From DAINPP01 sp036743375 (lineage in GTDB: Bacteria > Thermotogota > Thermotogae > MWEM01), in contig DAINPP010000026.1 of assembly GCA_036743375.1 (NCBI GenBank), positions 1-40,232 of the forward strand: a stretch of 40,232 bases of DNA. The letters run 5' to 3'. The notes under the pieces were generated by a model. The model searched no databases. It saw only the letters and a list, made by a program, of their open reading frames with translations, and was not told where the DNA came from. The translations under genes and the position numbers were made by a program. Shown here one piece after another: positions 8,309 to 16,711 of the stretch (its first letter is position 1; each line of letters begins with the position of its first letter).

Positions 8309-9555
8309 CATATGATGAGATCATCGCCAATTTGTAGCAATTTCAGCAGGAGTGGAATCTTGTGGGCCCTTTTAAAAATCGGTTGACTCCTGATCATGTC
8401 GGGGAGGTTATCAAGAATCTCCGGGTTGAATTTCAGATTACCCGGCAGAATACCCGTTGCCTGATTTTTCGTTCTGAACGATTCGTGAATGAGGTTGTTG
8501 AGTTCCTGGAATTCATAGATCTGAAGACGATTGATATTATAGTATTCGGCGAGCATTTCGGTTGTTTTTATAAAGAGATCTCTGTAGGAATTGGAGTCTT
8601 TCAGCTCACAAAGGGTGATAAGTTCCGGAAGAATCTTTTCAAAAAGGGTTCGTTTCGGATGTCCCGGTTTGATGGATAATTCCTGTGCGATCTGTCGGAT
8701 CATGTTATCCGACAAGTTGAACAGATGTGTTTCAAAGTAATCTTCATCGGGAATATTTTTTAAACAGTAGCGGTATCCTTCAATCTCCTCTGAAAGCGCA
8801 CGCAGGGCATCGTAATAACCGATTTCCATGTTCTTTCTGGCGATATCCTTATCAAAGTTCATTATTGAACCGAGATCTTCCGAAGGAACGATTTCTATGA
8901 GGTTCAGATCTTTGAATTTTGGTTTCTGTGAAACGCCGATAGCCTTTAATCGGACGACGATGATGTCCTTCAGCCCTTTTTTCGCTATCAGATTGACAGG
9001 TGTATTGTCGTGAAATCCACCATCTATAAATCTTGCGCCATCCAGTCTTTCTTTCTTGAAAACCGGCAGATAAGCGGAAGCAAGGAGATAATTGTGGATC
9101 TGACCTTTCGGTATGTCTTCGATAAATACTTCAAGTGGTTTCATGTCCGTCAGGGAGACGGTAACCAGCCCGAAGTCGATGTCAGAGTTTCTCAGAAGAT
9201 CTTCATCCACATATTTGCGGATGAGTTCTTTCAGAGGCGATATATCCAGCCCGCCATCGAATACTAAATTGGTGAAATAAGAATAATATTTACGCATATT
9301 CATGAGTTTCAGATCAAAATTGACGAGTTCCGCATAGGTCTCCGTATCCGTTTTCAGAACCAGTCCGTTGTCCATGTTATACCAGACCTCATAAGCCTCT
9401 TCAAATCTTTTCTGTGCAAAAAAGGCCCCATTCAGTGCGCCAACCGAGGTTCCCGTGACTGCGCCTATCTTTATACCGAGTTCCTGAATGGCTTTAAATA
9501 CACCTATTTCATAACTTCCCTTGGCTCCACCGCCCTCCAGCACGAGTCCATACAT
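8308..9555 (-). CDS. Patatin-like phospholipase family protein
   Basis: A 415-residue acyl hydrolase of the patatin/RssA type. The oxyanion loop GGGAKGSYEIGVF starts at residue 8, the nucleophile elbow GTSVG follows near 40, and the catalytic Asp lies in FIDGGFHDNTPV, so the Ser-Asp dyad is complete. No signal peptide is evident, implying a cytoplasmic or membrane-attached enzyme acting on lipids. The region after about 250 is helical and not recognisable as a known domain. A GTG and an ATG lie in or right next to the ribosome site GGGAGGTG, so the ATG at 9555 is preferred. It is monocistronic, with a strong terminator. The substrate is unknown. Confidence 0.9.
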   Translation of the reverse strand: MYGLVLEGGGAKGSYEIGVFKAIQELGIKIGAVTGTSVGALNGAFFAQKRFEEAYEVWYNMDNGLVLKTDTETYAELVNFDLKLMNMRKYYSYFTNLVFDGGLDISPLKELIRKYVDEDLLRNSDIDFGLVTVSLTDMKPLEVFIEDIPKGQIHNYLLASAYLPVFKKERLDGARFIDGGFHDNTPVNLIAKKGLKDIIVVRLKAIGVSQKPKFKDLNLIEIVPSEDLGSIMNFDKDIARKNMEIGYYDALRALSEEIEGYRYCLKNIPDEDYFETHLFNLSDNMIRQIAQELSIKPGHPKRTLFEKILPELITLCELKDSNSYRDLFIKTTEMLAEYYNINRLQIYEFQELNNLIHESFRTKNQATGILPGNLKFNPEILDNLPDMIRSQPIFKRAHKIPLLLKLLQIGDDLII

Positions 9556-9681
9556 TCCACACATCACCTCCCGAATAGAATTTCCCTTAAGTATATCTCA
9601 AAAATCTTTTAAATAAAAATAAAGCAGGAGAATATTATTTCAAAATTGTATGGTTGTGTATGATAAACTGCTATACTATTT

Positions 9682-9920
9682 ATGCAGTTAAGGGAAATAA
9701 GGCTTTTTCGGCCAGATGTAGATGATGAAAAGGATATTTCTGCTGGGATGGTTCGCGGTATCTGTAGAAATTGTGGAAGAATTACAGAAAGGAATTGAAG
9801 ATACGGCTAAGACAATAAATGCGTCGTGGACAAGAAGTCGCAACTTTGACGGGCGATGAAAGAGAGATGTTCAGATGGGTAGATCCCGTATTAAGTGAAA
9901 GTCGGGTTTTCTATGTCAAA
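9682..9920 (+). pseudogene. Possible decayed gene remnant in three frames
   Basis: Three short open stretches follow one another in different frames. One starts at ATG 9682 (text LREIRLFRPDVDDEKDIS). The next lies around 9740-9830 (VEIVEELQKGIEDTAKTINASW). The last lies around 9834-9935 (EVATLTGDEREMFRWVDPVL). All have protein-like composition and none is open on its own for more than about 45 codons. This is the pattern of a small gene with two frameshifts. The family is not recognised and chance is a real alternative. Upstream, 9568-9681 holds a TATACT at 9672-9677 but no convincing -35. Confidence 0.3.
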
Positions 9921-9934
9921 TCGGAGGTGATAAG

Positions 9935-11458
9935 ATGAAAAAACTGGTCATTTTTATGTTTTTTGTTTGTTGTCTATCGGTTGCTTTTTCCGCACAGCAG
10001 TCCGATCTGAATGAAGTGCTTCAGACATTCAGGGATTATGCATTGCAGGTTCAGCAGAAATGGGGTATCCCCGGGATGGCCGTCGGCGTTGTTCGGGGGG
10101 ACGAGGTTCTGTTTACGGAGGCCTTCGGGTACAGATCTGTTGAAATGACAGCGCCTGTGGACCTTGACACGACGTTTCAGATCGGTTCGACTTCAAAGGC
10201 CTTTACCTCGTTTCTTGTGGCGAAAGCCGTTCAGGATGGCCTGATAAAATGGACCGACAAAGTTCGCGATCATTATCCCGATTTTGAACTGTATGATCCG
10301 TATGTGACGGCAAACATGGAGATACGGGATCTTATGGCGCAGCATAGCGGACTGGCTCCCTATTCGGGTGATCTGACGCAGATGATGGGATACAGCCCGG
10401 AATATCTGATCGAACGGTTAAAATATATCCGGCCGACGGCGACTTTCAGAACGGATTTTACCTATGTCAATTCGCTGTTTCTTGTCGCCGGAAAGATCGT
10501 TGAGAACATCGCCGGACAGAGCTATGAAGAACTTCTTCAACGGCAGGTATTTGATCCGCTCGGTATGGAAGATACGGGCGTCAGTTATGAGAAACATGTC
10601 AACAATGAAAACAGGACGATAACACATGTCTTTGAGCTGATGACGGGGGATGAACCTACCGAGATCAGCGTGATTCCAATCGACTGTCATGCGGAAGGGT
10701 TTGAGTGGTCGTACCATTTTGCCCCCGCCGGTGGAATTGATTCCAGCCTCGCCGATATGGTTGAGTGGTTGAAGCTGCATGTGAACGATGGCTGCGTCAA
10801 CGGGAAACAACTGATTGCTCCGCAATATCTGAATAGGCTTTATCAGCCTGCTACACTGGTGCATTCCAATAAACATGGCCAGTTAGCCGCCTATTGTCAG
10901 GGTTGGGTCTATGAAACGGTTGGTGATTATACGATGATCTGGCATAATGGCAGCACGGTGGGATCAAAGACGATGATCGCCTTTTTCCCGGAACTTGATA
11001 CCGGAATCGTCATTCTGACAAACATGGGAGGAATGAATTTCCCCGATAATCTGACAAGGGACTTTCTGGATCTTCTCGTCGGAAACCCCTTCAGACAACT
11101 AGCCTTAAAAGAGGTGGATGAAGTCTTATCAGCCGATATACCGGTTGAAATCCAACAGTCAGAAGCTTCTCCGGCAATGAGTAATGAAGCCTATACCGGC
11201 CTTTATTTCAACGAGGTGTATGGTGAAATGGAAGTCTATGCTGCTGATGATAAGCTGTTTATCAGGATAGGGCCGAATGAATCGGTGATCGAACTGAGAC
11301 ATGTGAACCGTGATACGTTCGACCTCTTCTGGGATGTAATGCATTTTGGTGAAATGGGTCGGGGAACGTTTAGGATAGATGCCGCCGGTTATGCCGTGAC
11401 TTTATCGATAGACCTGTTTGAAGAAGAGGGATCAGGCGTATTTACAAGGATAAAATAG
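9935..11458 (+). CDS. Secreted serine hydrolase, beta-lactamase (class C / penicillin-binding) fold
   Basis: A 507-residue protein with a signal peptide (KKLVIFMFFVCCLSVAFSAQ, cleavage near 20). The beta-lactamase-fold catalytic core follows. The nucleophile motif is STSKAF (S-x-x-K), the second motif is YVN in FTYVNSLFLVAGKIVENIAG, and the third is HNGSTVGSKT, standing for the K-T-G box. The family includes esterases, D-aminopeptidases and peptidases as well as true lactamases, so the substrate cannot be told. A C-terminal beta-rich domain (about 410-507, EAYTGLYFNEVYGEMEV) resembles the lipocalin-like tail seen in this family. The ATG follows GGAGGTG. It stands alone with its own terminator. 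Confidence 0.9.
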   Translation: MKKLVIFMFFVCCLSVAFSAQQSDLNEVLQTFRDYALQVQQKWGIPGMAVGVVRGDEVLFTEAFGYRSVEMTAPVDLDTTFQIGSTSKAFTSFLVAKAVQDGLIKWTDKVRDHYPDFELYDPYVTANMEIRDLMAQHSGLAPYSGDLTQMMGYSPEYLIERLKYIRPTATFRTDFTYVNSLFLVAGKIVENIAGQSYEELLQRQVFDPLGMEDTGVSYEKHVNNENRTITHVFELMTGDEPTEISVIPIDCHAEGFEWSYHFAPAGGIDSSLADMVEWLKLHVNDGCVNGKQLIAPQYLNRLYQPATLVHSNKHGQLAAYCQGWVYETVGDYTMIWHNGSTVGSKTMIAFFPELDTGIVILTNMGGMNFPDNLTRDFLDLLVGNPFRQLALKEVDEVLSADIPVEIQQSEASPAMSNEAYTGLYFNEVYGEMEVYAADDKLFIRIGPNESVIELRHVNRDTFDLFWDVMHFGEMGRGTFRIDAAGYAVTLSIDLFEEEGSGVFTRIK

Positions 11459-11503
11459 GCTATTCCGTATTTTAAAAAATAAATCGGTAATTGAAGCCAA
11501 ATG

Positions 11504-11534
11504 AAAACACCTCATCGTCGATGAGGTGTTTTTT
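11504..11534 (+). terminator. Terminator after the serine hydrolase gene
   Basis: A perfect 12-base-pair stem (11504-11515 with 11521-11532), loop CGTCG, runs into six T residues on the plus strand. The A tract at its left base may let it also act on the converging gene. Confidence 0.8.
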
Positions 11535-11567
11535 GGAGGCATCATCACTTGAAACCCTATGAACGGT

Positions 11568-12317
11568 TCATTCGATACCGAGATACCTGTATACGATTTC
11601 TTCGTATCGGCCCGATTCCATGAGCCTTTTCATCCCAGAATCAAAGGCCCTGACAAGTTCTTCAGTCCCTTCCCTTTTCCTTGAGAACATAATGGCCCAT
11701 TTATCTGCGATAAACGGCTTCGGGTGATTGTTGAACAGTGGAGCCCTTTCTACACCAAAAAGTTCGTTGATTAAATAATAGCCAACGATGAAATCGATGG
11801 GGAAAATATCTATTCTACCGGTAAGGAGTTTTTTAAAGTTACTCTCATCACTCGTTGCCTCATCGTATGGGATATCGTATTCTTTGAACAATTCAGTGTG
11901 TGCATAACCTCTCGTCCCTCCGACTCGATAGGCTTTCAGATCTTCATAATCCTTCCAATCAAAATCGAGTGTTTTAAGATAAAAGAAGACTTCTCTGGCC
12001 TCTATGAGCGTTTCTTCCGGAAAAAGAAATTCAACGGTCCTTTCCTCGGTTTTTATCCAGGGAAAGGTTGCATCGGCTTCACCTTCCTTTACCATCTCGT
12101 AGGCCCTTTTCCAAGGATAATACCCGGTTTCCACCACATAACCTTCGAGATTAAAGGCCTCCTTTACCAGTTCTTCAGTCATTCTGGCATTTTCATCAAA
12201 CTCCGAGGTGTAGGGTGGATATTCACCGATGGCGATAGAAACGATTTTCACAGAGAACGAGAGTGAAAAGGGCAAAACAAAGAACAGTATCAATAGAAAA
12301 ACGGATTTTCTGATCAT
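11568..12317 (-). CDS. Periplasmic solute-binding protein, family 3
   Basis: A 249-residue exported protein with a signal peptide (about 1-21, ending SLSFS) and the layout of amino-acid-type binding proteins: IGEYPPYTSEFDENARMTEELVKEAF at the start, GYYPWKRAYEMVKEGEADATFPWIKTEERT, the hinge return VGGTRGYAHTELF, and a closing MKRLMESGRYEEIVYRYLG. No permease or ATPase gene is adjacent, so it is an orphan receptor; such proteins can also act as sensors. The ligand cannot be told. The ATG follows GGAGTGG. Between it and the next gene, 12318-12446, I see no clear terminator. Confidence 0.88.
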   Translation of the reverse strand: MIRKSVFLLILFFVLPFSLSFSVKIVSIAIGEYPPYTSEFDENARMTEELVKEAFNLEGYVVETGYYPWKRAYEMVKEGEADATFPWIKTEERTVEFLFPEETLIEAREVFFYLKTLDFDWKDYEDLKAYRVGGTRGYAHTELFKEYDIPYDEATSDESNFKKLLTGRIDIFPIDFIVGYYLINELFGVERAPLFNNHPKPFIADKWAIMFSRKREGTEELVRAFDSGMKRLMESGRYEEIVYRYLGIE

Positions 12318-12446
12318 GAAACCACTCCTTCTAACTGTCGTTGATGAAAATAGATGTTGCCAATAAATTTGAAAATTACTGTTATAGATCAGTTTATTCT
12401 TTGACTATACTATAAAGACGAAAAAAAGCGGGTGAAGTTCTGTCAA

Positions 12447-13235
12447 TCACTCGGGACAAAGGAACCGATCAACCCTGGAAAATAGATCTTCAACAAATTT
12501 CCGGAGCATCACTGATGTTTCTCTATACCCCTTCGCCCCCGTTTTATATGCAATCAATGCATTCTGAATAATTTGCGAATACGCTTCAGGAAGGTGTTTC
12601 AGGGCCCATTCTCCACCTTCCCTCTTTGAGGCGATCACCTCTTCTTCTACATAATAAAGGGTCCTGCAGAGATTCAGGACAAAATAGGTCGTATCCGTAT
12701 CAAGCATCTTGTCGACATCCTCTAAATCATAACGGATAGCGCGCCTGTAATCGCTTTTTGGAACATCTCCAAATACTCGCTCGACAGTGTCTCCACAGAT
12801 GATCCTTCCCCTCTTTTTGAGAACGGTGATGTGTGCGGCTAGATCCGGGTCGCTCCCGTTTTCGCATAATGTCCCGTTTTTGATGAAGGCTTCCTTATGA
12901 GAGGGGCTGTAATGAAGCAGAAAAGGGGTGGGATAGGTGAAGGTCATCGTGTTGCTGAGAAGCAGTACACTCATTTCGAATCCCTTGGCAGGTGCCAAAG
13001 CATCATAGGAGAGGAGTATTTCTACCAGTCTTTCTTTCTGTCGATGGTTGATCGGATGTTTTACGACGACCAGAAAATCGATGTCACTCGTCTTCGGATT
13101 AAAGCAATCCATGGCAAGTGACCCATGAAGATAAACGCCGGTTAGATTTTTTCCGAGTATCCCCTGATAGTCTGAAGCAATGTCCTTCAACAGTCTTTCG
13201 GCAGCTACAGCGGGATGATTCTGATAATCCGTCAT
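12447..13235 (-). CDS. Nucleotidyltransferase of the aminoglycoside adenylyltransferase (AadA) type
   Basis: A 262-residue protein. The nucleotide-transfer core is LHGSLAMDCFNPKTSDIDFLVVV, the GS...DxD pattern of pol-beta-type nucleotidyltransferases. The helical second half (FVLNLCRTLYYVEEEVIASKREGGEWAL) matches the C-terminal domain of AadA/ANT(9)-type enzymes, including the W-x-L segment near the active site. It may adenylylate an aminoglycoside or another small molecule. Its start overlaps the stop of the upstream cyclic-di-GMP gene (TGATG), and no strong ribosome site is present, so it is translationally coupled to that gene. A TTG just upstream is less likely. Actual resistance is not shown by the sequence. 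Confidence 0.8.
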   Translation of the reverse strand: MTDYQNHPAVAAERLLKDIASDYQGILGKNLTGVYLHGSLAMDCFNPKTSDIDFLVVVKHPINHRQKERLVEILLSYDALAPAKGFEMSVLLLSNTMTFTYPTPFLLHYSPSHKEAFIKNGTLCENGSDPDLAAHITVLKKRGRIICGDTVERVFGDVPKSDYRRAIRYDLEDVDKMLDTDTTYFVLNLCRTLYYVEEEVIASKREGGEWALKHLPEAYSQIIQNALIAYKTGAKGYRETSVMLRKFVEDLFSRVDRFLCPE

Positions 13236-14995
13236 CAAATCGGCGAGGGTCTCCCAAACAGGTATCCCTGTATATAATCACTGTTCAAATCCTTGATCAC
13301 CCTGAATTCCTCTTCGGTTTCTACCCCTTCACTGATGGTTTCCAGTCCGAGTTTGTGAGAAACATTGATCGTGGATTCGACGATGATTCTCTTTTTCTCG
13401 TTTTTATCGATATCCGTTACGAACTCTCTGTCTATCTTCAGATAATCAGCCGGTATCTTCTGTAAATACGAGAGTGAGGAATAACCGGTTCCAAAATCAT
13501 CTATAGAAAATCGGAATCCCAGTTTCTTCAGATAGTTCATATTCTCGATGCAGAGATCAAAATCGTCCAAGAAAGAATTTTCAGTGATTTCAATGATCAT
13601 TTTATCCGCATCAAACCCATACAGTAATAAGAGTTTCTCGATCCTGTGTTTGAATTCCGGATCAATAAATTCTTTCGCGGAAACGTTGACGCTCAGTGTG
13701 AACGTTTCTCTTTTTTCCTGCCATTCGGCCAGTTTTAAAGAGGCGATATGCCTGACTTTTTCATCTATCTTGGCGAGCAATCCCGTTTTTTCCGCAAAGG
13801 GAATAAAGTGATAGGGTGTCAGGATTCCTTTCGTCTCATGATTCCAACGGATTAGTCCTTCGTACCCTTTTACCGTCTTATCCGTTACCCTGACAATCGG
13901 CTGATAATAAAGGATGAATGAGTTTCTGAGAAGACCTCTTTCTATCTCCCTTTCCGTATTCAGTTTGGCCCTTATCTTTTCTTCATACTTTTTATCAAAA
14001 AATTCTATATGATTTTTTCTGGATTTAGATTCATACATGGCAATATCCGCATTTTTCAGAAGGGTAGAAAAATCGGATGCATCTTTCGGATAGCATGCGA
14101 TCCCGATGCTTGCCCGTATCTTGCCATGCCACCCTTCTATGTTATAATCTCCCTTAATGGCCTCAAAGAGATTGTGGGAAAATTTCTGAAGATCTTCCCT
14201 GTTGCTGTTCTTAACCAGTATGGCGAATTCATCCCCGCCGAGTCGGCTGATGACATCCTCTTCTGAACAGGTGACCTTTATTCGTTCAGAGAGCTTCTTC
14301 AGGATCAGATCCCCCATGGTATGTCCAAGGATATCGTTGATCTCTTTGAATTTATCGAGATCCAGATAAAGGAGGGCATATTCCGTATTCGGCTTCAATT
14401 TTGAGAAACTGATCTCGGTAAATCGTCGTCGGTTGTAAAAACCGGTCAGGTTATCGATACTGGCAAGATCTGATAACTGTTTCTGTTTTTCGATCAGTTT
14501 GTTTTCAAGGGTTACCCTTTGCATCATGGTTTCGAGATGCTTTTTCAGAAAAACCCCTATCTCTATCTCGAATTCCCCGATGGGTTGACTGTTTTCAGCC
14601 TGTTTGAGGAAGAAGATGAAAAAATTGTTCTTCTCCTTTCGGATGGGAATCACGAGAAATGTGGTATCGAGAGGGATATCCATGGATAAAAACAGATCGG
14701 AGGCCTTGAAAACCCTGACATCTTCCAAATTTTTAAGCGATGACTGTAGTTCAAGGATATTTTTATAAGACAACCCGTTTTTCATCTCACCGATTTCGAG
14801 TACCGGGATGATCTTTTCGTAATAAGTTTCAAAAATCCAGCCATGATTACTGGTTTCGATGACCTTTAGACAAAGATCCAGCAGGATCTTCAAAGGGGGC
14901 TGAGTTTTTCTTCCCGAAAGTGTTTCGTTGATCACCTGGAAGATCGAATTCTTGAAAAACGTTAAAGCCTTTATTTTTGCCTGTGAATCCTTTCG
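13235..14995 (-). CDS. GGDEF-EAL cyclic-di-GMP enzyme, C-terminal part of a gene split by the assembly gap
   Basis: This reading frame is open from the gap to its stop. A middle region of about 200 residues follows the gap. Then comes GGDEF (RLGGDEFA intact), with S-E-E-D where the inhibitory RxxD would be, so product feedback is probably absent. The EAL domain has EGLIRW for EAL, NVS, ITEN, the DDFGTGYSSL loop, LKIDREFV, EGVET and QGYLFGRP, so phosphodiesterase activity looks intact. The internal GTG at 14935 is not the real start: codons upstream of it (KDSQAKIKALTFFKN) read like the end of a PAS linker. It probably joins the GAF-PAS part across the gap. The nucleotidyltransferase gene overlaps its stop. 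Confidence 0.9.
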   Translation of the reverse strand, partial: RKDSQAKIKALTFFKNSIFQVINETLSGRKTQPPLKILLDLCLKVIETSNHGWIFETYYEKIIPVLEIGEMKNGLSYKNILELQSSLKNLEDVRVFKASDLFLSMDIPLDTTFLVIPIRKEKNNFFIFFLKQAENSQPIGEFEIEIGVFLKKHLETMMQRVTLENKLIEKQKQLSDLASIDNLTGFYNRRRFTEISFSKLKPNTEYALLYLDLDKFKEINDILGHTMGDLILKKLSERIKVTCSEEDVISRLGGDEFAILVKNSNREDLQKFSHNLFEAIKGDYNIEGWHGKIRASIGIACYPKDASDFSTLLKNADIAMYESKSRKNHIEFFDKKYEEKIRAKLNTEREIERGLLRNSFILYYQPIVRVTDKTVKGYEGLIRWNHETKGILTPYHFIPFAEKTGLLAKIDEKVRHIASLKLAEWQEKRETFTLSVNVSAKEFIDPEFKHRIEKLLLLYGFDADKMIIEITENSFLDDFDLCIENMNYLKKLGFRFSIDDFGTGYSSLSYLQKIPADYLKIDREFVTDIDKNEKKRIIVESTINVSHKLGLETISEGVETEEEFRVIKDLNSDYIQGYLFGRPSPI

Positions 14996-15095
14996 NNNNN
15001 NNNNNNNNNNNNNNNNNNNNNNNNNNNNNNNNNNNNNNNNNNNNNNNNNNNNNNNNNNNNNNNNNNNNNNNNNNNNNNNNNNNNNNNNNNNNNNN
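14996..15095. other. Assembly gap of 100 N
   Basis: Exactly 100 unknown bases, the conventional filler for a gap of unknown size. It falls inside a PAS domain. Taken literally it puts the two halves out of frame; joining them requires a true length that leaves remainder 2 when divided by 3. Confidence 0.98.
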
Positions 15096-15771
15096 GGTTT
15101 ACCTGAACATGGTTTCCCTTTTTATCAATGATGAAGATTCCATCATTCGAATTTTCAAAAAGTGTCTGATAATAATTTTTCCTTTCGAGGATCTCCATCT
15201 CGTACTTTTCCCTTTCTATCGCGCTGCTTATGATGTTTTTTACCGTTTCGAGAAAGGTGATTTCCTTTTCGGTCCAGATCTTTTCCTCCCTGACGGAATC
15301 AAAACCGATAAATCCGATCGTTTTGTTCTCGATATACAGGGGGGTAACGTACAATGATTTGATATCCTGTGATTCCAGAATTTCCTTCTCGGCGGGTGCA
15401 AAGCTTTCCATTTCCGAGACGGTCTGTATGTTGATAATCAGGTTGTTTTTTACCTGCTTGGTCCACCAGGGGAAGATATCGACGGGAATATTCTGAAGGT
15501 TTTTCTTTTCCTTTGAAATGCCGTCTGCCGCCCATTCATGGGTATTACTCATCGTGGATCCATCCTCGGAAAAGAGGAAGATGTAGCTCCTGTCAATCTT
15601 GGCCAGTCTGCCCATCTTTTCCAGAATTTTTTCTATCTTCAGATCCAGCGGTATAGCATCTTTACTCAGCAGAGAAACGGAAGCACTGTTGAGGACTTCT
15701 TCTATATTTTTTCTATGTTTAATTTCACTTCGTATCTTCTTCAGTGATTCTTCATTATTTAATTGATCCAA
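15096..15771 (-). CDS. GAF-PAS sensor part of the cyclic-di-GMP protein, N-terminal end of the split gene
   Basis: From about residue 20 to 185 this is a GAF domain (VLNSASVSLLSKDAIPLDLKIEKILEKMG, RSYIFLFSEDG, SLYVTPLYIENKTIGFIGFD, WTEKEITFLETVKNIISSAIERE). A PAS domain then begins (YYQTLFENSNDGIFIIDKKGN) and runs into the gap. A GAF-PAS pair commonly precedes GGDEF-EAL, so this senses a small ligand or redox state and controls cyclic-di-GMP turnover. The frame is open back to 15891, but GGAGG at about 15782-15786 and an extended -10 immediately before it place the start at the TTG at 15771 (or an adjacent ATA). No transmembrane segment is visible. Confidence 0.85.
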
Positions 15772-15796
15772 TATAAAGATACCTCCAGGATATTTT

Positions 15797-15805
15797 ATTA
15801 TATCA
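15797..15805 (-). promoter_or_regulatory. Extended -10 promoter for the GAF-PAS-GGDEF-EAL gene
   Basis: TGA directly before TATAAT on the minus strand. No good -35 is present at 16-18 bases, consistent with an extended -10 type. Transcription would start near 15790, just before the ribosome site. Confidence 0.6.
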
Positions 15806-15856
15806 CAGATGAGAGGGGAATAACCTGGAACGATTGTGTGTGAATGGTGGATGAAT

Positions 15857-15903
15857 AGATCCCTGACAGTGATAGTCACAGTGTCTGTCACTGTCAGAGA
15901 TCT
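15857..15903. repeat. 47-base inverted repeat upstream of the cyclic-di-GMP gene
   Basis: Outer arms AGATC/GATCT, one mismatch, then CTGACAGTGA against TCACTGTCAG, around a 15-base centre that contains another CAGTG. There is no T run on either strand, so it is unlikely to be an intrinsic terminator. It lies between the lipoprotein stop and the downstream promoter and could be an operator. Confidence 0.65.
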
Positions 15904-15910
15904 GTGTCTT

Positions 15911-16483
15911 TTAAATAATAATTACTTCAGCTGTCCCCGTAATCCGGATCCTTATCTGAATATCCTCATAAGCCGTTCCAGAACCCTGCTGACCGTCGGC
16001 ACCGTAATCATGCCGGAAGGTGAAGACGAGGTCTGTTGCCTTATGATCGTTGATGAAATTTAAAAGCTCGTTGACCGCCGGACTGTTATCCTTGTCGAGT
16101 GTCCATGTGTATGTATCCGTTGCGGGACTGATGGTTCCTGCGTTAAAGAAAAACTCCGTATCCGTGGCCTCCTGTTCCTTCATGTAAAGCTCAAAGTCAA
16201 ATGTATCAAAATCGAGCGTTGCTTCCGCTGTCAGTGAAACTTCCATGTTCAGATGAAGGTTTCTCAGTCTTCTTCCCTGTGTGTCCACTTCATCCCAGTG
16301 CATATTGGCCGTTACTTCACCGGGAAGCTCTGCTCTTAAGGATGAGATTGGGAGCTGAGGAAGTGGCTGGACGGTAAAATTCAAATTCAGAGCGGGGATG
16401 GCGATTGAAACCGAGATGGCACATCCGGCAAATAACAGGGCAACCATACAGGCTAAACATAAGACGCGGTTCTTCTTTTTCAT
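15911..16483 (-). CDS. Predicted lipoprotein of unknown function
   Basis: A 190-residue protein. Its first 21 residues form a lipoprotein signal ending in the lipobox LFAGC, so the Cys at 21 should be acylated. The rest is rich in beta-strand-like alternation (LNLNFTVQPL, LNMEVSLTAEATLDFDTFDFELYM, IQIRIRITGTAEVIII), suggesting one beta-sandwich domain facing the periplasm or cell surface. No family recognised. The ATG follows AAAGGTG. It precedes the cyclic-di-GMP gene on the same strand, separated by the inverted repeat and a promoter. The 229 bases between it and the ROK gene hold the ROK promoter on the plus strand; I see no clear promoter for this gene. Confidence 0.75.
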   Translation of the reverse strand: MKKKNRVLCLACMVALLFAGCAISVSIAIPALNLNFTVQPLPQLPISSLRAELPGEVTANMHWDEVDTQGRRLRNLHLNMEVSLTAEATLDFDTFDFELYMKEQEATDTEFFFNAGTISPATDTYTWTLDKDNSPAVNELLNFINDHKATDLVFTFRHDYGADGQQGSGTAYEDIQIRIRITGTAEVIII

Positions 16484-16634
16484 AATTTCACACCTTTCCG
16501 TTTTAATTTAATTCAATGGAGCTTATGGAATTATCGGAATAATAAAAAAAATCTAAAAATAGATGATGAGATTTTTCCGATTTTCCACTCAGAAGAAAAG
16601 GTATTATGGATAAGAGTGAGGGGAGATAAGCATT

Positions 16635-16662
16635 TTGAAAATAAAGACATCCGGGCTATAAT
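16635..16662 (+). promoter_or_regulatory. Promoter of the ROK regulator gene
   Basis: TTGAAA (16635-16640), 16 bases, TATAAT (16657-16662). Transcription would begin at about 16669, inside the palindrome that follows. Confidence 0.7.
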
Positions 16663-16668
16663 GCTAGG

Positions 16669-16689
16669 GGTTGCGGCAGGCCTGCAACC
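16669..16689 (+). promoter_or_regulatory. Palindrome at the ROK transcription start (possible auto-operator)
   Basis: GCAGGCCTGC (16676-16685) is a perfect ten-base palindrome, and GGTTGC/GCAACC flanks it with a three-base asymmetry. Its place at the expected start of transcription suits autorepression by the ROK protein. Confidence 0.45.
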
Positions 16690-16711
16690 AGAATAAAGGA
16701 GCGGTTGAAAT

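Noticed and set aside
8106..8330. Minus-strand frame of 74 codons between dnaK and the patatin gene
   Set aside because: It starts inside the patatin coding end, crosses a strong terminator and ends in the dnaK promoter; no ribosome site.
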